Shown in pieces: positions 49,843 through 62,834 of a DNA stretch of 64,000 nucleotides (within the stretch, counting starts at the first letter, position 1; every line of letters begins with the position of its first letter). A model generated the notes under the pieces. That model saw only the letters and a list, made by a program, of their open reading frames with translations, did no database searches and had not been told where the DNA came from. This DNA comes from Ailanthus altissimus (Eukaryota; Streptophyta; Magnoliopsida; Sapindales; Simaroubaceae): assembly GCA_946807835.1 (NCBI GenBank), contig OX327711.1, positions 15,721,501-15,785,500 of the forward strand, given 5' to 3'. Both the position numbers and the translations under genes were made by a program.

Positions 49843-49856
49843 ATGGTTGACAATCT

Positions 49857-49984
49857 TTGCTCTGCAATCTGACACTACTATCTATGCTCTGCAATATGGA
49901 CTTCAACCCATGGCTCTAATACCAGTTTGGACTTCAACTCAAGCTCTGATGCCAGTTTGGACTTCAATTCTAGCTCTGATACCA
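49857..49984 (-). repeat. Tandem array of primer-binding-site motifs, 30-bp period
   Basis: GCTCTAATACCA (49913-49924), GCTCTGATGCCA (49943-49954) and GCTCTGATACCA (49973-49984) are exactly 30 bp apart and joined by near-identical TTTGGACTTCAAnnC spacers. On the minus strand the one nearest the LTR is the perfect TGGTATCAGAGC. Two more decayed units (GCTCTGCAAT) lie at about 49857 and 49885. Confidence 0.85.
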
Positions 49985-49987
49985 GTT

Positions 49988-51045
49988 TATTGCGGATATC
50001 ATGTCATGCACTTAAATTTGACACCTCTATGACATCAACTAAGCCACAACCTTGATACCCCTTTTATTTTATGCGCAGCGAAAAACCATAACTTGATACC
50101 ATAAGAAAGAACACATAAGATTAACACACCAATAAAGATAAAGAAAATAAATCAATCAATAAGACATAAGATATATGTGGTTTGGCCCACAATTGCCTAC
50201 GTTCACGGAGAATCCATGTTCCAGCTTCTTATTATTGAAATAGATCACTAAGTATTTTCTTATATCATCAATGATCCCACAAGACCCCTTAGTATCTCTC
50301 ATAGAGATCTCTAAGTATCTACCCTTGATCACCATGACTCCCTAAGACCTCTTAGTATCTCCTCATAAGAGATTTTTACAAGGAACACAAGAATAGCCCG
50401 AGCATTTAAGCCAAAAGGATCTATGGTGTTTCTCTTTTATTCACTCAAAGAGCCTAAAGAAAAAACACTCCCCAAAGGTTACACCCTAGTGCACCACGCA
50501 CTTAGTGCTTACCTAGCTCCTCTATTCTCTTTTATGGTTACATCTTGAAACCTTAGATACTTGATCTTAAACAAATGGTTTACAAGTGTTTATATAGGGT
50601 ATATTTCGTGCCTACAAACCCTATTCCTTGTTGGAGTAAGAGTCCACTTGTTTTGGAAGTCCAAAACTTTTCAAAACTAGAAATTCCGAACCAAAACGGA
50701 CATTCTGACGCGTCTGGGCGCTGCGGCGCTCATCCCTGAGGGTTGCGGCGCTAGCCCTTCTCACGCCCATCGCCGCTACGCTGGGGACCCAACGCTGCGG
50801 TGCTAGCCTTTTGTTTTGAGCACCGCAGCGCTCAACCTTGGGCGCCGCAGCGCTGGCAGCTTCTCTTACGATTTCTTCGTTTTCTTTGCGTTTTCAAGTC
50901 CCGTTTTACTTTCCTTTTCGTGTCCTACACGTCCTAGACTTCTCCATACATATTCCACACGTCCTAAACTTCTTTTGACTCTTCACTTTGATATTCATCG
51001 CAATTATTATGTAACTAAAATTGTTAAATCACTAATTTTCCAACA
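49988..51045 (-). repeat. 5' LTR of the non-autonomous element
   Basis: Ends CAACA at 51045 (minus TGTTGGAAAATT). TATA box on the minus strand CCTATATAAAC at about 50588-50598; GC-rich island about 50705-50860. Closely similar to 47741-48820. Confidence 0.85.
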
Positions 51046-51050
51046 ATCAT

Positions 51051-52156
51051 ATTTACTTCTCACATCTTCTACTTTGCGTACAAGTATAGCTTTGGGGTTA
51101 AGATGGGCTTAGAGATACTATTGGATGACTTGAAGACTACATGATTGGACTTGAGTTTGATGTGACTTCCAGCAAAAGCCATTTCATTTCAAGTGATCCA
51201 ATCGAGCTAAACCCAATTCTTTCCTAATCTGGACAAAGCTTTGAACTTGGCCAACTACAAATCTTTTATCAGTCTGGTTTGACATGCAACTCTGTAAATG
51301 TAAGGACAGAATTTAGTAGTTCTCCATCCAAGAGTCCTGTGGAAGGTGTCTTGCTTCTTTAAGTTTGGATTCACTCAAGAAATGGGAGTAAATTTCTCTT
51401 CTATTTAGAGAGAAAATTGCTTTAAAAGATTTGAGAGGAGAATCCTAAACTACACAGACATGGTCTCGGAAAGATATCTGATGTAAAAATGCCAACATAA
51501 AAAAATTCCAAAAAAAGAATTTAGCAGACAAAAGAACAGAGCAGATACTGCATGAATGGTCAGGCTATTGCTGAGATAAGCCTCCTTGACGAAGAAACTT
51601 ATCTTAGAGACATTCTGCAAGAAATTCTCCCTAACAAGCAATGGTACACAACATGTGACACTGTCTTTTTGAGCTGTTATCACATGCTATCATCCTTCTA
51701 AATTGGGGATTAGGCACACCCCACCTGTACCGATTCATTTTGCAGCAGAATTTCCCCCTGTACACAATCATCAAGCCTAAAATATTCCGTTACAAGTTCT
51801 TGTACACAAGCTGGGCTTCATACACAGGATGATGACATCATTTATTCATACACAAGCTGCACTATCATACTTAATACCATGGTTCTGAGATTACACAGCA
51901 AATATGAGTCAACATTTTAGCAAAATGCAATTGGAAAATGTTAATCTATGAAAAGTAAGATCTTATACACTGACTTGCATAATCAGTGTCATATTCAAAA
52001 TAGAACACAGGAACTTTCTGACGGCAGATATTCATAGTAAATATTATTCATTATGAGTATACGAAAATTGGAGAATAGACACCAAGACTCCAAAACAAGA
52101 ACAAAAAATGAATTGCAAGTATAGAAAGCTGAATGCAGTTTTCTCGTTGATGATAC
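51051..52156. other. 3' flank of the FQR1-like gene
   Basis: Contains the 3' UTR of the minus-strand gene (adjacent to 52157). The stretch 51150-51360 has coding-like composition on the plus strand (IGLEFDVTSSKSHFISSD, one stop, then GQLQIFYQSGLTCNSVNVRT) but no family was recognised. A 77-codon minus frame at 51450-51683 is likewise unassigned. Confidence 0.4.
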
Positions 52157-55100
52157 TTAAGCAGCTCCCTTGAGCTTCTTCGCAATACCAGCGAAGTACT
52201 TTCCCTGGTGAAAAGCTTGCTCTAGTTCGAGCTGAGAAGGCTGTCTTGAGCCATCCCCAGCAAAAGTTCCAGAACCGTAGGGGCTACCACCCTTAACTTT
52301 CTCCATCTCAAACATGCCAGCTCCAAATGTGTATCCAATGGGCACAAAGATCATTCCATGGTGAACCAGTTGAGTGATGGCAGTCAAGCTGCATAGATTT
52401 CCAATTAAAAGGAAATAAAACAAAACTCAACTATCAGTTAAATTCTTAAAAAAAAAAAAAGAGAGAGTAAATAAAATGCCTATGGAGTGTTTATATTAAA
52501 ATAATAATTGCCTTTCTATTCATCATATCTCAAAAAATGTAGAGCATAATGGAAAAGGGATTTTTCTTAAGGAAACTCACGGGGTAGTCTCTTGTCCACC
52601 ACCTTGAGATCCAGTGCTGTAGAAAATTCCAGCAGGTTTGCCTGCAAGCTCTTGTGTTCTCCATAGACCTCCAGTTGCATCCATAAATGCCTTAAATTGT
52701 GCAGCCATCATTCCAAATCTAGTGGGGAAACCAAAAATAACCCCGTCAGCCTCAGCAAGCTCATTGGGTGAGATGATAGGTACATCACTCTTTGGTGGTG
52801 CACCCAATTTACCAAGGACGTCCTCGGGTAGTGTTTCAGGTACCTGCAAAGCAATCAATTGTACAATCAGCTTCTCCTTCCCATATATGAAGGAGATCAA
52901 ACCAGGTCCATAACAGATACTTAACTCTAGTACCATAGAGCTCATGATCTAAGATATGGAATTCATGATACTAAATCGTGTGATTGGGAGCACATTTGAC
53001 AATTTTTAAGAACATGTTATGTGCATGCAGTCCCACTGAAATTCGCATTGATAGCCTCAAGTCATGAGAACCAGCTTATTAAACTTTTGGAGTGTTGAAG
53101 TGAAACAGCTAAACTTCCTTCATAAGAAGTATCGACCTAATTAAAAGATCAAAGCACTTTGTCTGCAGGCAATCTGAACTTACCGGAAGTGCTGTTAGAT
53201 AAGTCCAAAATTTCCCAACCCTACAGATGCTAATAAATGTATCACATCTCTCTCGTGAAGTATTAAATCTTACTCTGGTCAATCTAAAAATTACAGACCT
53301 CAAAAGATATTCCTCAGTTCTTTCCTGTATCTCTAGTCACTACAAATCTAAGAAAATATTAGACGCATTCATTACAAGTGCAGGAATTCAACGGCAACCA
53401 CAAGAACATCAGACATCTAAAAGTAAATAAATAAGGCCAAAATGCTTTCATCAACTATTGAACTGTTAATATATTTCAACCTAATGATAAAAAGTGAATA
53501 TAAATTGCAATGACAGACCTGCCATAGTTTTGCTTCTACTCCTTCTAAGGATGCAGCTCCTTTCTTTATCTCTTCTGCCAGCTTCTCAACATGTCCATAC
53601 ATGGAATAATAACTGTACCAGACAGGCAGACGCCCAAAGTTTTCACATTTTCATTTTGATGCTGAATTCAAATAATATTCAATTCTACTATGGATGACTC
53701 GAAGATCAGTTACAACCATATTTCATAGCAATTAATTTCCAATGAAAACAGATTTTCATTTTTGAGCTGATCTCTCAATGCATGATTACAGAATGGAAAA
53801 TATATTGTTCTGTCAAAAATAAAGAAAATTCATAACTAAATCAAATATTTACATTTTTACGGTTTATGTTATTCCCAAAGTTGTATAAAATATAAAACCA
53901 ATTAAGTACAAATTTCAGTTTCTAGAAGAAAAGGTGAAACAGCAAAAACACTTGGAAGCTTATCTTCAAGTATCTCCATGCCATGAAAAGGATAGGCACT
54001 TCATAAAAAATGATATACAATGAACTGGTCTCAACAATGATGAATGATGGGACCCCATTCTCTATAAAGCTTGCGATAGCATTTAACTCTCAATTATTAT
54101 TAAAATGTCAAAAGGTAGGTTGTGTTTCACAATCACTTTTTCATGGTTTGGAGAAAATTGACTGCAGAAATCGCATAAGCTTTTCAATCCTTTTCAATTA
54201 TATATTTTTCTTTCAAAACTTTCATAATTAAAACTACTCACTCGTGTTGTTCACATAAATGACAATTATGCAACAGTACGTAAACAAGCTTACATCAAAA
54301 GGCATGAATCATGATTACCATGTCTTCTCTATTAAGTAATGCAAACAGTCAAAACTTTAGAAGGGCCTCTTTCAAATGGTAAGAACAAAAAGAGAGAATA
54401 TGGACAAAAAAAAAACAAACATAGCATGTATTTAGGCCACAAGTTTCAAGATATTACAGTCCCAGGCAGGGACACAACAGTTTCAAATTATTCAATTCCT
54501 TCGATTTCTATTTTCTTTTATTATTGCTTTTGTCTCCATAACATTAAAAGATAAGTGAAACTCAACAACATGGAATAATATCTTAGGCCTCACAGTAGCC
54601 AAGCACATATGGTTTTATTATTATCTTTTAAAAAGGATTCTCAGATAAATTTCCTAAATGAACATATCAGAATATTGTGTATTGCAGAAAATACTTAATC
54701 CAGAATTATCCTGTAATTTTTTTTTCTATTTTTGTAAAATCTAGATGCTAGAGAGCAGAGAGCAATTTCCCAACTGATTGGCACGCTTTCTTTTTCTTTA
54801 TCAAGTTGTTAGATGAAAATTAGCCATCATCATAATCTGGAAGCTTCAAATAGTTATCCAGAAAATTTTTTCAGGATTACGATTCCATCAAAAGAAAACA
54901 AATAAACCCTTTTTAAGAATTTAAAATAACATTTTATATTTAGATCAACTGGTTGAATATGATAAAAAAATGCATATACAACCATCACTCCATATAAAAG
55001 CCATCTTTTGAACTCTTGTATCATGTCAAAATTCATCTAATAACTCCCCCATCAGCAATAAACTATCAAACTCATTCAAATGATGGAGAAAAAGAAGCAA

Positions 55101-55393
55101 AATCAGAAAGTTAAAAAAAAAAAAAAAACAAGAGCAGAGCATATCAGTATAAAGAACCCATTAATCATACGCCAAGAAGAGCTAACCAACTTAACGATCA
55201 TATATAAACAAAACTCAAATATCCCAGTTGCTTTATAAATATAAACCGAAGATAAAAGAAACAGAACTGCCACAATATGATCTCTAAAACACTACATAGG
55301 AAGAAAACGAAACGGTTAATTGTGTATATAAACAACAAGAGCAATAACAAGGAAACGAGTGAAAGCTTACACAATATAGACTTTAGTGGCCAT
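52157..55393 (-). CDS. FQR1: NAD(P)H:quinone oxidoreductase, FQR1-like flavodoxin family (four exons)
   Basis: Exons on the minus strand: 55371-55393, 53519-53612, 52581-52843, 52157-52388, with introns of 1758, 675 and 192 bp, all GT-AG. The joined frame gives 203 residues, the normal FQR1 length (about 204), ending TAA. It starts [26 protein letters not shown] at residues 10-15 is the flavodoxin phosphate-binding loop. [16 protein letters not shown] (77-92) and [13 protein letters not shown] (114-126) are further FMN-site motifs of the WrbA/NQO family. The C-terminus [20 protein letters not shown] is characteristic of plant FQR1. The enzyme binds FMN and makes two-electron reductions of quinones with NAD(P)H, protecting cells from semiquinone radicals; in Arabidopsis FQR1 is auxin-inducible. 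No signal peptide; cytosolic or plasma-membrane-associated location is inferred. Intact, and free of transposon insertions. Confidence 0.95.
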
Positions 55394-55540
55394 GGATACA
55401 GAGTGTTTTGCTTTCTCCCTGGGTTTGTAAACTTTTTGAGCCTCTATTTGAACGTGAAAATGGAAGAAAAAAGAAAAGAGAAGTGTATGATACGTAGATA
55501 ATGGTAATGAGAAATGAAGAGTGGAGAAGGGGGACCCTTT

Positions 55541-55550
55541 TACTTATAGT
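55541..55550 (-). promoter_or_regulatory. Probable TATA box of the FQR1-like gene
   Basis: On the minus strand ACTATAAGTA lies about 150 bp upstream of the ATG, giving an expected 5' leader of about 115 nt. Confidence 0.45.
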
Positions 55551-55910
55551 GCCATCTCATCAGGTGGTGGTTAATTAAGCTCGTTAATGGCGGGGCTGAC
55601 ATTTTCCCTTTTTTAAAAATAACGTGTAATTTGAGGCATTGATGTCATTCCCATCATCATTTTAGTAATTAAGTTTATTATATTACCTATTACTTAATTC
55701 GATGCTTTATATGTTTTCATAATCGATTTATCTTACCAACTACCTCCGATCATTAAAAAAAAAAAATTAGAAAGGCAACAAGTTATATTTTTTTCGAAAA
55801 TATATAAGGTAATAAGTTATAAATGTTATTTCTTAGGCTACAATGTTGGGTTTTTATTATTTCTTATATTTTGATTTATATATAAATAATAATTATACAT
55901 TATGAGTTAT

Positions 55911-56070
55911 TATAAATAAGAGTAATGTACACATCTTAAGTTTTATTTTAAGTTGTATTTTAAGTTGAGATGTATCAAGTAATTATTGAATGGTGAAATA
56001 GTATAAATTACAAAATTATTCATTACAACTTGAGATACAACTTGTTTATATAACATTACTCTATAAATAA
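55911..56070. mobile_element. MITE with perfect 9-bp target duplication
   Basis: The element (55920-56061, 142 bp) begins GAGTAATGT and ends with its exact complement ACATTACTC. Inner similarity continues as AAGTTGTAT/CAAGTTG motifs. It is flanked by TATAAATAA at 55911-55919 and again at 56062-56070. A 9-bp duplication points to Mutator-like mobilisation. Confidence 0.85.
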
Positions 56071-57149
56071 AGGATTAATTTAAATTATCTATTTAAACTA
56101 TCTTTTATTAAGCTCTACAGAATTCTATTGTGTATAAACTTATTATCTGTAGAGACTCAATATTAATTAATTATTGTTAATGAATTTGATAATTCACCTA
56201 ATATATAAAAATTTGTTATATAATTATGATCCCAAGTCAAATCATTCTATAATAGTACTATTATCCTCTTTTTATTATAGAGAGAACACTAATTAAATAA
56301 TATATAAATTTGATTGTAAAATGCTTTTAAACTCTTATATTTTTATTGAAAGTTGTTAACTTTTAAGTTCTAATCGTTACGAATTTCTCAAGTATTTTAA
56401 TAATTTAACATGATAAATTTAGAGTTATATTCTATGAATATCAATATTATTTATAATTATATCGGACAAGTCTACAATATATAAAAATAATAATTTGTAA
56501 TGAATGTAATTATCTTTTTAAGGTAACCACGGACCCCATTCTATATACATATTAATTTTAAATGATTTTTTTAAATGGTATGAGAGGGATTTTTATTTTT
56601 ATTTTTATTGAAAAGCTTAATCAATTGGACTATCTTCTCGAAAATATAATGTGATCTTACAATAAAAATATATTTATATATTAGTTAGGGACTAGTTGTA
56701 ATTATTGCATTATTAGTTGTGTCATTTTCCTATTTTACTTTTATTTAATTATTTTAAACACAATTAAGGTTGTTGATGGCATTGCCATCATCATTTTAGT
56801 AATTAAATTTATTCTATTACCTTCGAAGTAAAATTGATATTTATATACTTTCATAATGCGGTTGCATTACCTACTACCTTTTTTTTTAAAGTAATAAATA
56901 TGATCTTGTTAAATAAAATAAATATTTTAAGTAAAAATAAATAAACAATTTTTTACTTAATAAAATTATATGTACATTTAAAAGGTATGTTATCATGGCT
57001 TTTCATAATATAGGGTCTTTTTTTAAAATTAAAAAATTAAAGTGAAGGAGATTTGAACTTTTTTTTTTTTTTTGAAGCAAAGGAGATTTGAACTTGAAAT
57101 CAACTTTAGTTAAAAAGTATGGTTACCACAACATTTCTTCTATGATCCT

Positions 57150-58160
57150 GTATAACAAGGTAATTTTAATTTTTAAATTAGGATAAGTAGAACTAGAATA
57201 ATATCATACCCACACATGTGTCACTAAGTACGTTTGATATTTTCATGTGAAAAAGTAAGAAGTAATTTTTTTTGTATTTGATCTTGGAGTTTAGTTTGAA
57301 TTCAATTTTATATTATTTGTAGGAGTAGCTTGTAGTTCAATCTATAAGTTTAAATTTTGGGTCTATCTTATCAAGTATTCAAGCCTACCAATTTATAGAT
57401 CCTCTCAAACGGGTCATAGGGTTCACAAGGAGGTAAGATAATTAAAATTTAAATGTTATCAGATTTTAATTATTTAATTAATATTTTTTATAAAGAAAAA
57501 ATTTTCGTAAGTAAGGGATTCTATTTAAAAAAAAAATTTATTTGAAATGGATTATAATTTTTAATTAATTATAATTTAATTAAGTTGCACTTTGATTTGA
57601 TTCATACTTTATACTTTAATACAAACTATGATTTATACACTATAAATAAGCATTCACCGTTAACTCATCATTTATTCAATTTATTATTTACATATGCATT
57701 TCACGTTCTATACGCAACATGTAATATTCAATACTCATTATTCATTTTACACAATTCTTTTATCACTCTCCTATGTATTTTTGAGACACTACTTACACAT
57801 AATACTCCATCTTTTTTTTAATCAAATACTTATTTGAGCGTTGAAGTATTTTTTTATTTATTTGAGGAGGATGCTTTTTTTAACAAATTCAATGAGTTAT
57901 TAAGAACAAAAAGCTAATTTTTTTTAGGTTCTAATTGAACTTCATATGTAAATAAGAATAAATTAAAAAATTACAATTTCATTTTTTTCAAATTTTATAT
58001 ATTTGTATAATCATGTGTAACAAGATAATTTTAAATTTTAAATTAAAATCAATAGAACTAGATTAATATCACAGTCATATGAGTCACTATGTTTGATTTT
58101 CTAACATAAACAATTGAGAAGTAATTTTTTTTTCCTTGGTCTTGGAGTTTACTTTGAATT
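57150..58160. repeat. Pair of diverged direct repeats, about 150 bp
   Basis: 57150-57302 and 58015-58160 share an ordered series of blocks: AACAAG-TAATTTTAA, AGAACTAGA-TAATATCA, GTCACTA-GT-TTTGAT, AGAAGTAATTTTTTTT and GATCTTGGAGTTTA or its variant. They are separated by about 710 bp of other sequence. Confidence 0.7.
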
Positions 58161-58254
58161 GATAATTGAAAATTACAATTTCCTTTTCTTTTCAACTTTT
58201 GTTTTTCAAATGGTTTTGGCATAAAAAAATGAAATGGAAAATTAGATCAAAATG

Positions 58255-58318
58255 ACATATTCTAAAAAAAAAGAAGACTATACTGTATATTATAGTCTTC
58301 TTTTTTTTTAGAATATGT
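58255..58318. repeat. Perfect 28-bp inverted repeat with 8-nt loop
   Basis: Left arm 58255-58282 (ACATATTCT, nine A, GAAGACTATA) and right arm 58291-58318 are exact reverse complements, including equal-length A and T runs. The loop is CTGTATAT. Confidence 0.95.
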
Positions 58319-61300
58319 TCAATTTTTTTGGTTATATATTTTGATTTTTTTAAATTATGAATTCAAAATAATCTATAAATTAAAATGTATTAATAAAAAA
58401 ATAAAATATATAACAAAAGAAAGAGAATAAATGCTTAAAAAAAAAATACTTACCCGATATTTTGTAGAAATGAAACAGAAGAGGTCAACTGATCTGATCC
58501 TAGACATGTTGAAAGTTATCATCTGTTATGAGGTCCACATCGTTGACTTGCATTTGTTTTGTTTATACACATACGCTTTGTTAGAATGGGAATCTTATGC
58601 GCACAAGTAACACTAAAATTGTTTTTACATATTCTCAAGTCTAATTACATAGGCTTCACTCGAATTATTAGTATTCTTAGTCTTGGATTGAGTATTCTTT
58701 AATTGTATAAATTTGTATCTTTTTTTTTTTTTGGAATTTCGACTCAATCCTATCTTAGAAGGTTTAGCATAGATCACAACTTTTGAACATTTTGAGTAAT
58801 TCGAGAATGCCTGACTCAAAGCTTATAGTTAATTGTGGAGGCACTGAGCATGCAAAATATTATAGGCTCTAATCCATCATCAATGAGGCTCCAAATTTTA
58901 TACAAGAGATATTCTTGAACTATATTTTTAATCTTCCGTATTAAGTCATTTATATGAGGTCAACTCGTTAGTCTTCTATACAAGATTGATTATCCTTTCT
59001 CCTATAAGGAGGAGAAGGTGTTCGTTTACTACCTACTAAAAATTGAGGTCTCAAAATAACTCGAAAACTTAAATTATACTTATTCTTAAAGATTTCAAAA
59101 TTTCAAAATTTTTGGTACAAACCCTCCTTCATTCATGGAATGTGACTTAAATAAAGAAAACTCTTATAATTTCATAACGTAACTAGAATAAAAAGACAAC
59201 AACTTGCTCTAATTATACATAAACTCAAATATCAAACTCAATAATATTTACAAATAAAGAATTAGACAACAAAAACAGGAAATCTTCTACTTACCAGTGT
59301 CAAGCCTTCTTAACTCTTCTTCAAGAGACTACAAACCTCCGAAGCCTCCCATAAAGTTTTCAAAGTCTCTTTACAACCATCGAAACCTAACATAATTATA
59401 TTTATAATGATGCTTATTCCATAGAGAGCTTGCCTCCTTATACTCTTTTTATAAAATTATTAGTCTATTGTGTCATATGAAGTGATTAAGGCTCAATAAA
59501 GTGGACTTAGGTCCCGTGGAGCTAAACCACTATATTCTATCTTGTGCATGTTTGTATTTATTCTTTTTTTGTTTTTGGTCAAGTCTAAAGATCTAAAAAA
59601 ACCCACACACCCTATTAAGCACTAATATGAATCAAACTTATTGTATGCATTAATAAATTATTATTGTGACTCAACTCATTAACGAACCCAAATACTATTT
59701 TTAAACAAATACAAATTTAATTCATTGACCTCTCAAAATTCAAAGTCAATAATATTAATTAATTAATTTTATTTATAAATTCTTCTTATGTTATAAGAGT
59801 TCTTACATTATAAATTCTTCTTATGTCATATAAATGGTACAACTTCACATCAAAAAATAGTTATTTTTGCATTATTATTGACTAATTATATTTATTTGCT
59901 TCAATTTTTGTAGGTACTTATCTTGACTCGTTCATCGAGCATGCAAATTATTTCTAAACATACGAAACCCATCTTATGTAATGATGCAATCAATATGTCA
60001 TGTACAAAGCGGCATTGCATCATTGTTATCTAGCTTCTCATATATTACCATTTTTTAAGGCAACAAAATTATAATGACTATATATACATAGTAAGTTTAA
60101 CACGTTTATGTTTATCCTATATTGTTCATGTTGTATGATATTAAGAGAAGAAATTTTTTATTTTTATTAAGGATTTATTTATTTATTAAAACATGAATCT
60201 ATTATCAAGTTAGATGTTTGACTTAATATAAGTTAAATTTTAGACTTACGACGAAATTATTGAAATTGAACTTAAAAATATATGTTATAAGTTAGAATTG
60301 ATATATTTAGACTCAATGAAATTAGGCTTAAACTATATACTATAACTTAGACTAGAGGCTATTAGAAAAAGAATAAGTGTTGGATTTGATTATTAAATTT
60401 AATAAGGAGCAAAAAGGTAAAAAAATTTAGGCATTATATAAACTCTATTTTCCAACAACCCTAGTTAATCCCATCTGGATCTTTCCATACATAGAGATAA
60501 AGATAGAGAAAGAAAAAGAGTAGGAGAAAGAGAATAAAGAGGAGTGGTGTTGCAAAGAAGTTTTAAGGACTAAAAATGTATTCCTATAACTTTATCTCTA
60601 ATCTTTGTATTTGTTATGTGATTTTGTGAAGTTATAATTTTTAAAAACTTGATAAATTTAGGGTTTGATAATGATTTCATGAGATATATTAATTATTAAG
60701 GATATTTAATTAGATAAGATGATGAATCATGACTGACCATAGAATTACTATACGATTATAGATCAGTTTGTGATTTTATAAATTTTTTTTTAATTTTTAA
60801 TTTTATATTGCAACCCATGAAATCAGACATTCTAAGAAACATTTAAAACTTGGAATCATTGAAAAACTCCATGAACTTGATTTTTAGACATATTTTGAAA
60901 ATAACTTTGAAATTTTGAAAATTTTCTGTTTCTGTAGTATTATCAAATTTCGAATTAGGTTTGATCTATTAAATGATCTTAGAAAAGTATGAATTTCTGA
61001 AAAATGATAATTTTTCATGTCTATTATATCATATACAAATTTTAGAATTTAAGTCATTAGAGTCGAATTGTTATGATTTTTTAAAGTGAGTAGTCTATAT
61101 ATAGGATTTTTATTTGACAGATTTTGAGAGTTTTGAAAAGACATTATTTTAAAATACATCCTCAATGAATTCAACCTTAAATGATTTACTATGGACTAAG
61201 GTATGTGTCATGAGCAAATCTGAGTTGGTTTCAAAATTTTTGCATAAGTATGTGATTTTATAAAATTCAGATACTAAAAGCTGGTAAATGAATGTTCTGA

Positions 61301-62834
61301 TTTGATCAAGTTAAAGACTTAGTTTTAAAAATAATTATGACTTGGATTTTATAGGGGATAAGATCTGATTTAATTGATTTGATAATTATTTATGTCTTAA
61401 AAGCAATATATTTTTATTTTGTGACAAATAAACGTTGTTTAATGCATAAGAAAAATTGGTTGGATAATAATGGTTGAAATTGAAAAATTTTAATAAACCT
61501 TAAGTTTTAAACTATGATCAATTTCGGATTTACATTATTTTATGGTTTAAATCATTAATTATTATTATTTTATGACTCCAAGGAGATAGGTTTTATGATT
61601 TGAGTTAAGAAACACAAAATTAACCTTGAACTCGTAAGTGAAACACCTAGTAAAAGAGACGCTTCACGATGACTAGATAAATGTACAAAGAGTTTTATGA
61701 GTGGATACTTGAATTATTTTTGTGATTTGTACTTCATAATTTAAAATATATATATATAATTTAAAGCATGATGAGCATGAAATTTATAACTAAATATATA
61801 TATATATATATATATTCCTTTTATTACCATTTATTATGTTTTACTTCATGAAATGATTTTTCTTATGTTATGTGAAAAACATTCATACTATGATTTTGAC
61901 TTTTAAAATATTTATTTTAAGATTGTGTTTGTTTTACATCAATAACAATGATTTCCAATGGTTTGATATTTAAGAGAATAAAATATGATATAATGACATA
62001 AGTTCATATGTTGTATAAATAAATATTTTGAAACCATTAGGTTATAACCCCCCCCCCCCCTCCCCTCCCCTCTTCAAACAGAGATATGAGATTTAGGTTT
62101 TTGAGATTCGTTTGTATATACATAAGCTTTCAGCTGTGTGTATGAGTATTTTACTCTTTGGGAGCTAGTTTACTTTGCACATGCGTACAACGAGAATATG
62201 ATATAAGATATTAGATGAGTAAGTCCGATGCTCTTCCTAAGGGACATTCTGGGTACAACGAAGCTTCCACCTAGTTACGAATTTAGTATAATATTCTATA
62301 TAAATAATAGTATATAATTTTTTAAATATCAAATGTGTTTGATTATGCTCAACAAAGAAAAAGTATGACAACAAATTTCATATTTATATTGGAGTACATG
62401 ATTTGATGGTAGTTTATATTAGTCATGATCCAAGTATTATTTATGAAATATACATTTTATAGTAAGTAATTTTACATAGAGATCTTATATGTTTAAAGTG
62501 AAGATCATTTTATACATTTTAATTATTTTTCAAAATCAATAGTAAGAGAGATGTTATTTATATGTTCATTATATGCTTTTGAGATTATTTTAATTTTTAA
62601 ATTACGTCCACTTATTGGGTCAATTAACTCACTCTATTTTTATTAAATTTTCTCTTCCTCCCCAAGGAGATTGCAAAAATGAATAGCATAATAGAGTTAA
62701 GCCTAGAAGTTAAGCTCGATGATAGTACAAGAAATCATTATTTTCAAGTCGGTGTATTCCTAGAGTTATAATAGAGTTCATTGGTTGATAATTATTTTTA
62801 ACCTTGTGTATTCAATATTAATTGTATAATTTAA

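Larger units (their letters stand above)
47741..51045 (-). mobile_element. Non-autonomous LTR retrotransposon (LARD/TRIM-like) with perfect target duplication
   Basis: Two direct LTRs of about 1.06-1.08 kb (47741-48820 and 49988-51045) flank a 1.17-kb interior. Flanks ATCAT (47736-47740 and 51046-51050) are a perfect 5-bp target duplication. Orientation is minus: the primer-binding site adjoins the right LTR and the purine tract adjoins the left LTR. Neither strand of the interior has a recognisable gag or pol domain, so it must depend on proteins from another element. Copia versus Ty3 origin cannot be decided. Another copy begins at 62835. Confidence 0.85.
55551..62834. other. Gene-free AT-rich region downstream (plus coordinates) of the FQR1-like gene
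   Basis: No recognisable coding sequence or RNA gene. It contains a MITE (55920-56061), two pairs of diverged local duplications (55635-55747 with 56770-56879; 57150-57302 with 58015-58160), a perfect hairpin (58255-58318), a poly-C run near 62049-62060 and AT microsatellites (for example 61793-61814). The stretch about 60340-62800 has LTR-like features (TATATAAA near 60437, purine-rich leader) but no partner copy or domain supports a call. Confidence 0.5.

Noticed and set aside
60340..62800. A 2.4-kb LTR of a Ty3-type element
   Set aside because: There is a TATA box and purine-rich leader, but no partner copy, primer site or domain in the window. Left as unclassified.
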